The notes below the pieces were generated by a model. It ran no database searches. It was given only the letters and a program-made list of their open reading frames with translations, and was not told the origin of the DNA. The position numbers were made by a program, and so were the translations under genes. A DNA stretch of 64,000 nucleotides from JACKHO01 sp041398745 (lineage in GTDB: Bacteria; Planctomycetota; Planctomycetia; Planctomycetales; Planctomycetaceae), in assembly GCA_041398745.1 (NCBI GenBank), contig JAWKUB010000005.1, positions 558,001 through 622,000 on the forward strand, in the 5' to 3' direction. Shown here in pieces: positions 46,340 to 52,997 of the stretch. Numbering within the stretch: position 1 is the stretch's first letter; the number at the start of each line of letters is the position of its first letter.

Positions 46340-46362
46340 CCCCAAGTGAAAGATTCTTGGGG
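46340..46362. repeat. Hairpin CCCCAAG/CTTGGGG
   Basis: A 7-bp perfect stem with a 9-base loop between the secreted-protein gene and the cimA leader ORF. No T run follows. It may be the transcript end of the upstream gene or part of the leader mRNA; its role is not clear. Confidence 0.4.
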
Positions 46363-46388
46363 CCAATTACTTCCGATTTGATTGAGAA

Positions 46389-46487
46389 ATGGCCTGCATT
46401 CCAAGCATTATTTGGATTTCGATTAATACCTGCGAAGGTATTGGGATTTCCATTATTTCGCAGCAGCCGCCAGCAAATCTGAGGTAA
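46389..46487 (+). CDS. Isoleucine-rich leader peptide of cimA (attenuator)
   Basis: A 32-codon ORF starting ATG-GCC-TGC-ATT and ending AAT-CTG-AGG-TAA. It reads MACIPSIIWISINTCEGIGI then SIISQQPPANLR: nine Ile codons in 32, all ATT, including two adjacent pairs. TTGAGAA just before the ATG is a weak ribosome binding site. Its last codons (46469-46484) form the antiterminator strand, and an intrinsic terminator follows 20 bp after the stop. This is the layout of ribosome-mediated attenuation as in ilv, thr and his leaders. Scarce Ile-tRNA would stall the ribosome at the Ile codons, leave the antiterminator free and allow cimA transcription. The peptide itself probably has no other function. 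Strong sequence case, not experimentally shown. Confidence 0.88.
   Translation: MACIPSIIWISINTCEGIGISIISQQPPANLR
46430..46463 (+). promoter_or_regulatory. Possible pause hairpin inside leader ORF
   Basis: CTGCGAA (46430-46436) can pair with TTCGCAG (46457-46463), enclosing four of the Ile codons. In attenuators a hairpin of this kind pauses RNA polymerase until the ribosome catches up. The 7-bp stem with a 20-base loop is modest. Confidence 0.5.
46469..46484 (+). promoter_or_regulatory. Antiterminator strand of cimA attenuator
   Basis: CTGAGG (46479-46484) is complementary to CCTCAG (46509-46514), and GCCAGCA (46469-46475) to TGCTGGC (46518-46524). That gives 13 pairs with a 3x3 internal loop. 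This pairing uses the 5' arm and loop of the terminator and so excludes it. The strand lies within the last codons of the leader peptide, where a ribosome at the stop codon would mask it. Confidence 0.82.
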
Positions 46488-46505
46488 ACAAGCACTGTCT
46501 ACCAC

Positions 46506-46537
46506 AACCCTCAGGTCTGCTGGCCTGAGGGTTTTTT
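46506..46537 (+). terminator. Intrinsic terminator (attenuator) before cimA
   Basis: Stem CCCTCAGG (46508-46515) with CCTGAGGG (46524-46531), extended by two A-T pairs, an 8-base loop and six T's. It lies 57 bp upstream of the cimA ATG and reads in cimA's direction, so it must be read through for cimA expression unless a second promoter lies after it. Confidence 0.92.
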
Positions 46538-46593
46538 CGTTTTAAGGAACTGTGAAATCGTCCGTTATTCAGGCGGCGAGAAGAAGTCAGGCC

Positions 46594-48189
46594 ATGTCCA
46601 CATCGAAAACGATTCAGTTGTACGACACCACGCTCCGCGACGGGAGCCAGGGGGAAGGGGTCAACTTTTCACTGCAGGACAAACTGCTCATTACCTCTAA
46701 GCTCGACGAACTGGGATTCGATTTCATTGAAGGTGGTTACCCGCTCTCCAATGAGAAGGATTTCGAGTACTTCCAGCGCGTTCGCGATTTGGATCTGAAG
46801 CATGCACTCGTATGTGCGTTCGGGATGACGCGGCGACGGGGAATTGGTGCTGAAGAAGATACGGGAATGATCGCCCTCCGCGATTCGATGGCCCCGATCT
46901 GCACCGTCGTCGGCAAGACGTGGGACCTTCACGTTACAGAAGTGCTGCGAGTCGATTTGGAAGAAAACCTGGCCATGATTCGTGACTCGGTCGCGTTTCT
47001 GGTTGCTGAAGGTCGCCGCGTGTTCTATGACGCCGAGCACTTCTTTGATGGCTATCGGGCGAATCCTGATTACGCCACGAAGACCGTACTGGCTGCTCAG
47101 GAAGGTGGCGCGGAAATCATTGTTTGTTGCGACACCAACGGCGGTACGTTGCCAGAGCAAGTTGTCGCCACTTTGAATGCCGTGCGCAGTGAACTGAAAA
47201 TCCCGGTCGGTATTCACTGTCACAACGACTGTGACCTCGCCACGATCAATTCCCTCGCGGCAGTAGACTGTGGGGCCATACAGGTGCAGGGGACAATCAA
47301 CGGAATTGGAGAGCGCTGCGGCAACGCCGACTTGATTGCCGTCGCAGCGAATTTAGCACTTAAAAAGCAGGGATACACCATTCTTGAGCACGGCTCAGGT
47401 TTGGGGCATCTCACCGAACTGTCCCGCTATGTGTATGAACTGGCGAACATGAATTTCCGTTCGAATCAGGCATTCGTGGGACGCAGTGCCTTCGCGCACA
47501 AAGGTGGAATGCACGTGCATGCAGTGAATCGCATCGCCCACAGCTACGAGCACATCAATCCCGAACTTGTGGGTAATGAACGCCGCGTGCTCGTGAGTGA
47601 ACTCTCGGGGCGCTCCAACATTGTGGCGAAAACGACCAAGTACAAGCTGGACCACGACAGTGAACTCATGGCGAATATTCTGTCGAGAGTCCAGGAACTG
47701 GAGAGCGAAGGCTACCAATTCGAGGCGGCTGAAGCATCGTTTGATTTGCTCGTTAAGAAACTTGCTGGCTCATACGAACCGAAGTTTCAGCGGCTGCATT
47801 ATCGCGTGAACGTCGACACCGACAGCGACATTTCAACTCCTCCTATCACGGAGGCGACGGTCAAACTGAAAATCAATGGCGACGGTCCCGTGCGTCACGA
47901 GGTAGGCGAAGGTGATGGTCCTATCAATGCACTCGACAATGCCTTGCGGAAAGCTCTTGCGCCCACCTACCCCAACCTGAGCGGAATGCATTTGGTGGAT
48001 TACAAAGTGCGGGTCATCAACTCGACCGAGGGAACGGCAGCCAAGGTTCGTGTGGTCATTGAGTGTGCCGACGAACAGAAGGTGTGGAGCACTGTGGGAG
48101 TCAGCGAAAACGTCATCGAAGCGAGCTGGCTGGCACTTGTGGATGCCATCGAGTTCAAGCTCTTTAAAGATGAAGGCGAGGTCGAGTAG
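46594..48189 (+). CDS. cimA: Citramalate synthase
   Basis: 531 residues from MSTSKTIQLYDTTLRDGSQG; GAGAAGAAG upstream supports this start over the GTG at 46552. It is a homolog of the isopropylmalate/homocitrate synthase family. YDTTLRDGSQGEGVNFS and GIHCHNDCDLATINSLAAVDCGA carry the metal-binding and catalytic residues, and NLALKK...YELANM, AFAHKGGMHVHAVNR are typical of the CimA branch. The C-terminal 140 residues form the LeuA regulatory (dimer) domain used for feedback inhibition. It condenses acetyl-CoA with pyruvate to (R)-citramalate, the first step of the threonine-independent isoleucine route. The upstream Ile-rich leader with terminator fits isoleucine control and also supports the CimA rather than LeuA assignment. 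Confidence 0.93.
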   Translation: MSTSKTIQLYDTTLRDGSQGEGVNFSLQDKLLITSKLDELGFDFIEGGYPLSNEKDFEYFQRVRDLDLKHALVCAFGMTRRRGIGAEEDTGMIALRDSMAPICTVVGKTWDLHVTEVLRVDLEENLAMIRDSVAFLVAEGRRVFYDAEHFFDGYRANPDYATKTVLAAQEGGAEIIVCCDTNGGTLPEQVVATLNAVRSELKIPVGIHCHNDCDLATINSLAAVDCGAIQVQGTINGIGERCGNADLIAVAANLALKKQGYTILEHGSGLGHLTELSRYVYELANMNFRSNQAFVGRSAFAHKGGMHVHAVNRIAHSYEHINPELVGNERRVLVSELSGRSNIVAKTTKYKLDHDSELMANILSRVQELESEGYQFEAAEASFDLLVKKLAGSYEPKFQRLHYRVNVDTDSDISTPPITEATVKLKINGDGPVRHEVGEGDGPINALDNALRKALAPTYPNLSGMHLVDYKVRVINSTEGTAAKVRVVIECADEQKVWSTVGVSENVIEASWLALVDAIEFKLFKDEGEVE

Positions 48190-48253
48190 ATCTCCTCGAC
48201 CCCGTCGTTCGTTTAGCCCATCCCCACCAGCCGAGCCGTCTGGTTTTATAGAA

Positions 48254-48322
48254 ATGGCTGGGGGCGTGGGCGCTCGCCCGGTGTAACCCTCCGAGGATTA
48301 CCCCGGCCACACCCCCAGCCAT
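48254..48322. repeat. Inverted repeat after cimA
   Basis: ATGGCTGGGGG-C-GTGG (48254-48269) pairs with CCAC-A-CCCCCAGCCAT (48307-48322), 15 pairs with one mismatch and a 37-base loop that is itself G/C-rich. There is no T tract. It may stabilise or end the cimA transcript or be a dispersed palindromic element. The rest of 48190-48555 shows no gene. Confidence 0.5.
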
Positions 48323-48555
48323 CAAGACACTCGCGAGCCAAGTTGACTCGGTAATGATCAATAGCAACGGGCGTGCCAGTCATCGTCCTGCAATTGCGCT
48401 GTTGCCGTAACCCTATTGATGGCAGCAGTTAGGCAATTCGAGTTTCTGGTGAGATTTCCGCAGCACCGTCAGAGCACTTCAGTCAGCACGGTAACGCGGC
48501 AGGTACTGCGCAGTCGAGAAGCACACGCGGCGGTATGCTGCCGCGTTTACGCAAA

Positions 48556-50568
48556 TTACATCCGTTCGCAGACGTCGATTCCCAGCAGTTCCAGGCCCTG
48601 TTTGAGAACGCGGCTGGTGAGGTAGACGAGTTTCAGGCGGCTGGCTTTGGTGGATTCGTCGACGCCGTCTTTGAGTACGGGACAATCAGAGTAGAACGAG
48701 GCCAAATCGCCGGCGAGCTCGAAGAGGTACTGCGTTAGATAGTTGGGCCGATACTCTTGGGCGGCGGCTTCCAGTGCCTCCGCGAACCGGCAAATTCGGA
48801 GTGCGATGGCTCGCTCTGCGGGCTCGGTGAGCTGGATGGGTGAGGTGTCGGCCTGCAGCGTTTCGGCGGAGACATTTCCTTTCCGCAGGATTCCCCAAAT
48901 GCGGGCGTAGGCGTACTGCATGTAGGTGGCCGTGTCGCCTGACGTGGCCAGCATTTTGTCCCAGTCGAAGACGTAGTCGCTCTCGCGGTTGTGGTGCAGG
49001 TCGGCGTACTTTACGCCACCCAGGCCGACGATTTCTGCAATGCGATCGCGTTCCAGTTCGTCCAGTTCGGGAGTGTGGTTGCCATCGACATCGGTTTTGG
49101 CGTCATCATTGCCGGCCACAATGGCCCGTGCCCGGCTGACTGCTTCGTCCAGCAGGCTTTCCAGTCCTATGTTATCCCCCGCCCGGGTTTTCATGGGCTT
49201 TTTGTCTTTGCCAAGCACTGTGCCGAAGCTGACGTGTTCGAATTTGACATCGCCGAAGCCCCACTTGCTGGCGGTGGCAAACAACATTCGGAAGTGCTCG
49301 GCCTGGCGGGCGTCGACGACGTATAACATTTCGTTCGCTTCGAGTTTCTCGACGCGGTATTGAATGGTCGCCAGATCGGTTGTGGCATAGGTGAAGGCAC
49401 CATCGGACTTCTGCACAATGAACGGGGCGTTGTTCCCTTCGATAAACACGCACTGGGCCCCGTCGCTCTCCTCGGCGAATCCCTTCTGCTGGAGGTCGGA
49501 GACCACGGCGCCAAGCATTTCGTCGTAGAAGCTCTCGCCGAGTTCGAGGTCGAACTTGATTCCAAGTCGGTCATAGACCTGATGCAACGCCGCGAGGCAT
49601 TCCGGCAGGAACTTGTTCCACAACTCGCGGTTCTCCACATTCCCCTGATGCAGCTTCGCCGTTTCTTCGCGAGCGAGGCGCGCAATGTCGGGGTGCTGAT
49701 CCGCCAGATTCTTCAACTTGGAATCAGATTCAACAGCCTGCACCGCAGCAACGGCTTTTTCGAGCGTTCCTTCGACCCAGTTACCTTCGTGGTCCTTGTA
49801 TCCTTCGATTTGCTCAATGCCTTTGTCTAATTGGCGCAGTTCCTTTTTGAAATCTTTGTCGTTCCGCCCAGATGCCGCCAACTCAGCACGATGCGCCTGA
49901 ATTCGTTGCAACTCCGACTTCAGCGCTGGAATTGTCTTGTCACGTAAGACCGGATACTCGCTGAGTTGATTCACGAGCCGGTAGAGTCGGGAGAGTTCGC
50001 CGACCGCATTGCTCTCGTAGGAAGCCTGATCCATGAAGTGCTTGGCACCGTAAATGATCATGCCGAACTGGGTACCCCAATCGCCAATATGGTTGTCGCT
50101 GGTGACGTTGTGGCCGAGGAAACGCAGAATGCGGCAAATGGAATCGCCGATAACCGTGCTCCGCAGGTGACCGACATGCATTGGCTTGGCAACGTTCGGC
50201 GAGGAGAAGTCGACGATGACGTTGCGAGGATTCTCAACGGCGTCCACACCCAGACGGCTGTCGGATTCCGCCAGCTTCAATCCCTGCTGCAGGAGGTCAT
50301 CTCGAATGGTGAGGTTAATGAATCCCGGTCCAGCGACTTCGGGCGGTGTACACAGGTCGGTCACGTCGAGCTTGTCGACGACACTCAGGGCCAGGTCACG
50401 CGGGGCCACACCATTCCGTTTGGCCAGCGGCATGCAGAAGTTTGCCTGGAAGTCACCAAACCGGCTGTCGGCGGCGGGACGGACCATTTGGGCGAACTCG
50501 TCGGGGGCTTCCGTGAAGTCGGCCAGGACGGAGGCGAATCGTTCCCGAAGTGTGCGGAGAATGTTCAT
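48556..50568 (-). CDS. argS: Arginyl-tRNA synthetase
   Basis: 670 residues from MNILRTLRERFASVL (50568). The N-terminal Add-1 type domain is followed by the class I HIGH signature in the ArgRS form (SSPNVAKPMHVGHLRSTVIGDSI), the KHFMDQ insert region and the FGTVLGKDKKPMKTRAGDNIGLESLLDEAV block that replaces KMSKS. The C-terminal DALR anticodon-binding domain ends in SRVLKQGLELLGIDVCERM. It carries an insertion with a coiled segment around residues 185-245 (LRQLDKGIEQIEGYKD), making it longer than the usual 550-590 residues. It ligates arginine to tRNA-Arg. Divergent from rpsD. Confidence 0.96.
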   Translation of the reverse strand: MNILRTLRERFASVLADFTEAPDEFAQMVRPAADSRFGDFQANFCMPLAKRNGVAPRDLALSVVDKLDVTDLCTPPEVAGPGFINLTIRDDLLQQGLKLAESDSRLGVDAVENPRNVIVDFSSPNVAKPMHVGHLRSTVIGDSICRILRFLGHNVTSDNHIGDWGTQFGMIIYGAKHFMDQASYESNAVGELSRLYRLVNQLSEYPVLRDKTIPALKSELQRIQAHRAELAASGRNDKDFKKELRQLDKGIEQIEGYKDHEGNWVEGTLEKAVAAVQAVESDSKLKNLADQHPDIARLAREETAKLHQGNVENRELWNKFLPECLAALHQVYDRLGIKFDLELGESFYDEMLGAVVSDLQQKGFAEESDGAQCVFIEGNNAPFIVQKSDGAFTYATTDLATIQYRVEKLEANEMLYVVDARQAEHFRMLFATASKWGFGDVKFEHVSFGTVLGKDKKPMKTRAGDNIGLESLLDEAVSRARAIVAGNDDAKTDVDGNHTPELDELERDRIAEIVGLGGVKYADLHHNRESDYVFDWDKMLATSGDTATYMQYAYARIWGILRKGNVSAETLQADTSPIQLTEPAERAIALRICRFAEALEAAAQEYRPNYLTQYLFELAGDLASFYSDCPVLKDGVDESTKASRLKLVYLTSRVLKQGLELLGIDVCERM

Positions 50569-50770
50569 TGTTTGGAGCAGTTTGACGGCAAATAGTGACA
50601 ACCAGGTAGTCGGCTGGGCATCCTATGCGGAACGGCGAGACATGAAAAACGACTGTGAACAGAAGACCGGCAAATTGGCGAATTGGTTCAGATTGTGTTG
50701 GTCTTTCGATACCATTCCACCGCGGGCGGGATTGCCTGAGACGAGAAACGACGGCAAATTCCCCACTCGC

Positions 50771-50799
50771 TTGACGATGGGGCGCTACTTTGCGATATT
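50771..50799 (+). promoter_or_regulatory. Candidate promoter for rpsD
   Basis: TTGACG (50771-50776), a 17-base spacer, then GATATT (50794-50799). This is a good match to a sigma-70-type promoter about 90 bp upstream of the rpsD start, leaving a 5' leader in which S4 autoregulation could act; no specific S4-binding pseudoknot was recognised. Confidence 0.5.
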
Positions 50800-50887
50800 C
50801 CCCGACCCGCAATCGTTGGATGGAGACGGTGCGGTTGCGCGTTGCAAGCCCTCAAGTTGTTTGAAAGTAAGCAGTTAAGGTTTTTCG

Positions 50888-51496
50888 ATGGGACGGTACA
50901 CGGGACCCAAAGCTCGGATTAATCGTCGGCTGGGATTTCAGGTTTTTGAAAATGCCGGTGCGATTCGTGCGTTTGAGCGGAAAGAGTATCCGCCAGGAAT
51001 GGTTCAGCGTCGTCGCAAGTTGAGCGACTACGGTCTGGCCCTCATTGAAAAGCAGAAGATCAAATTCTATTACGGCTTGCGGGAACGCAACCTGCGAATT
51101 TACTTCGACAAGGCCCGCAAAATGGCTGGGAACACCGGGGAAAACCTGATGATTCTCTGCGAGCGTCGCCTCGACAACGTGGTGCGTCGGGCAGGGTTCT
51201 GCCTCACCCGCCCACAGGCTCGTCAGGGTATTGTGCATGGCCACTTCCTCGTGAATGGCAAGCGAGTCGACCGTCCTTCTTTCCGTGTGAAAGTCGGCGA
51301 TGTCGTCACCGTTAAGAATCGCCCCAACCTGAAGAAGCTCTATCAGGAGCTGGCTGGCCAGGGCAACAAAGTTGAGTGCAGCTGGATTAACTTTGATGAC
51401 ACGGACCTCAAGGCCGTGGTCACTTCGCTGCCAAACTTCGAAGACGTGAGCCTGTCGGTGGAAGTCGGTAAGGTCGTCGCGTTCCTGTCGCGATAA
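50888..51496 (+). CDS. rpsD: 30S ribosomal protein S4
   Basis: 202 residues. MGRYTGPKARINRRLG is followed by the S4 N-terminal domain (YGLRERNLRIYFDKARKMAGNTGENLMILCERRLDNVVRRAGF) and the S4 RNA-binding domain (RPQARQGIVHGHFLVNGKRVDRPSFRVKVGD). It binds 16S rRNA early in small-subunit assembly. It stands alone here, not in the alpha operon with rpsK/rpoA, and is bounded by a strong hairpin 30 bp downstream. The N-terminal zinc-knuckle cysteines of some S4 proteins are absent. Confidence 0.97.
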   Translation: MGRYTGPKARINRRLGFQVFENAGAIRAFERKEYPPGMVQRRRKLSDYGLALIEKQKIKFYYGLRERNLRIYFDKARKMAGNTGENLMILCERRLDNVVRRAGFCLTRPQARQGIVHGHFLVNGKRVDRPSFRVKVGDVVTVKNRPNLKKLYQELAGQGNKVECSWINFDDTDLKAVVTSLPNFEDVSLSVEVGKVVAFLSR

Positions 51497-51527
51497 TCGT
51501 CTCGCCGATTCGACAATTCGAACATCA

Positions 51528-51568
51528 GTAAAGTCGCTGGATCCTTATGCTGGGTCCAGCGACTTTAC
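51528..51568. terminator. Bidirectional hairpin between rpsD and isochorismatase gene
   Basis: GTAAAGTCGCTGGA (51528-51541) pairs perfectly with TCCAGCGACTTTAC (51555-51568) around a 13-base loop, giving a 14-bp stem. Short A/T runs flank it. It sits just after rpsD and overlaps the last codons of the convergent isochorismatase gene, so it probably ends both transcripts. Confidence 0.75.
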
Positions 51569-52120
51569 TATTTGGCTGACCTGCTTGAACTGCGAATGGC
51601 TCGCGCACTCGCACCACTCAAACAACACGGATTCCGTGTTAATGAGTGTGCCCCCCCCATCGGTGATGCGTTTCAGGGCCTGCTGCTTGTTTTCGTCAGT
51701 CCGGCTCGTCGTAGCGTCGGTGACGACGTAGACCTGGAATCCTCGGGAAATGAGGTCGAGCGCAGTCTGCAAAACACAGACATGGGCTTCGATTCCCACC
51801 AGCACAATTTGATCGCGGTCTTCCGGACGCAGTTCGAGGCTCCAGTCGAACGACTCGGCTGAACTGAACCGCGTTTTCTCAACAGGTGAGTCCAAAAGCT
51901 CGGCCAGTTGAGGAACAGTTGATCCCAACCCGCGCGGGTACTGCTCCGTGGCTGATACCGGGATTTCAAACAGCCCCGCTCCTCGAATGAGGGCAGTACA
52001 ATTCTTCGTTGTGAAATTACCGTCGCTCATCGCGGGTAACAGCTTTTCCTGCATGTCGATCACGAGCAGCCGAGAACGTGCAGCACTGAGAAGTTCGGGA
52101 CTACGCTGAATGAACGACAT
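51545..52120 (-). CDS. Isochorismatase-family cysteine hydrolase
   Basis: 191 residues with the triad of the family: Asp22 (LLVIDMQEKLLP), Lys81 (PVEKTRFSS) and Cys114 (GIEAHVCVLQT). The size and the SATEQYPRGLGSTVPQLAELL segment match the YcaC-like, nicotinamidase-related branch that hydrolyses amide-type substrates; the exact substrate cannot be told. It is the last gene of a minus-strand operon behind an ABC-2 permease and a zinc-ribbon membrane protein (21 and 7 bp gaps). Confidence 0.9.
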   Translation of the reverse strand: MSFIQRSPELLSAARSRLLVIDMQEKLLPAMSDGNFTTKNCTALIRGAGLFEIPVSATEQYPRGLGSTVPQLAELLDSPVEKTRFSSAESFDWSLELRPEDRDQIVLVGIEAHVCVLQTALDLISRGFQVYVVTDATTSRTDENKQQALKRITDGGGTLINTESVLFEWCECASHSQFKQVSQIVKSLDPA

Positions 52121-52141
52121 ATTCGTTGCTCGAATGGAAAG

Positions 52142-52990
52142 TTATCCGCCGAAGGCACTGTAGCGCTTCAGGCCGCGGTGAAAGGCAATACGGCAGGCGA
52201 CCATGAGTCCCACGACCCAGGCGGCCTCGACCAGTAGTACCTGGCCAAGTTGGTCAGCCGGGTATTTCCCCAGCAATATCGCTGGAGGAACATAGGCCAG
52301 ATACTTGAAGGGGAGGACGTCCACGACAGCCGCAATGGAGGGCGGGAGGAAGTCGAGGGGAATCATATGCCCGGAGAGGAGGTAGTTGAGCATCATGTAA
52401 ATGAACATGAGCGAACTGACTTCCAGGAACCAGAAGGAAATGAATCCGAGCAGTGTTTCGAGAAAGAAGCCGACGAGGAAGGCCATTATCAGTGAGGCAA
52501 CGAAGGCCAGTAGCGTCACCGTATCCGGCCATCCGGGGAAATAGCTGCGGCACAGCCAGAAGACGAGCAGAAAAGGACCTGCGGCCACGGTGTAGTACAC
52601 CAGCTTATGAGCGACCCGGTACCAGAACAGGTATCCCACCATGTCGATGGGCTGTGTAAGGAACTTCTTGATGGCTCCGTCGCGGACATCCCGGGCAATT
52701 CCGCTGGAGAGCCCGGGCATGCTGGAAAACGCCCGAGCCAGCATGGCCAACAAGTAATAAGCGACCATGTCACCGTACTCGTAGCCTTGGATGACTTTGT
52801 GTTCGCCTGATTGGCCGACACCGAAAATGGCTCCCCACAGGAAGACTGTCGTCACAATAGGGAGGAAACGGAACAGAGTGCCGAGAGCAAAGTCGGCTCT
52901 GTAAACGAGGCGTTCCTCGATACACGTGCGCAGCACCACCCACTGCACCCGAAGGGTCCACAACCAGTTGCTGTACCAGGAAGCTTCCAC
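52142..52990 (-). CDS. ABC-2 type transporter permease
   Basis: 282 residues with about six hydrophobic helices (FRFLPIVTTVFLWGAIFGV; YYLLAMLARAFSS; AAGPFLLVFWLC; TLLAFVASLIMAFLVGFFLETLLGFI; SSLMFIYMMLNYLLSG; LLVEAAWVVGLMVAC). GLSSGIARDVRDGAIKKFLTQPIDMVGYLF and the SGHMIPLDFLPPSIAAVVDVLPFKYLAYVPPAILLG ending match the ABC2_membrane_6 family. It needs an ATPase partner, which is not in this window. It follows the zinc-ribbon membrane gene after 7 bp. Confidence 0.88.
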   Translation of the reverse strand: MEASWYSNWLWTLRVQWVVLRTCIEERLVYRADFALGTLFRFLPIVTTVFLWGAIFGVGQSGEHKVIQGYEYGDMVAYYLLAMLARAFSSMPGLSSGIARDVRDGAIKKFLTQPIDMVGYLFWYRVAHKLVYYTVAAGPFLLVFWLCRSYFPGWPDTVTLLAFVASLIMAFLVGFFLETLLGFISFWFLEVSSLMFIYMMLNYLLSGHMIPLDFLPPSIAAVVDVLPFKYLAYVPPAILLGKYPADQLGQVLLVEAAWVVGLMVACRIAFHRGLKRYSAFGG

Positions 52991-52997
52991 GACGCGG

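Noticed and set aside
46340..46362. Riboswitch upstream of cimA
   Set aside because: Only a simple 7-bp hairpin; no known riboswitch core is recognisable, and the Ile-rich ORF explains the downstream terminator better.
48254..48322. Intrinsic terminator of cimA
   Set aside because: Long stem but a 37-base loop and no T tract; kept only as an inverted repeat.
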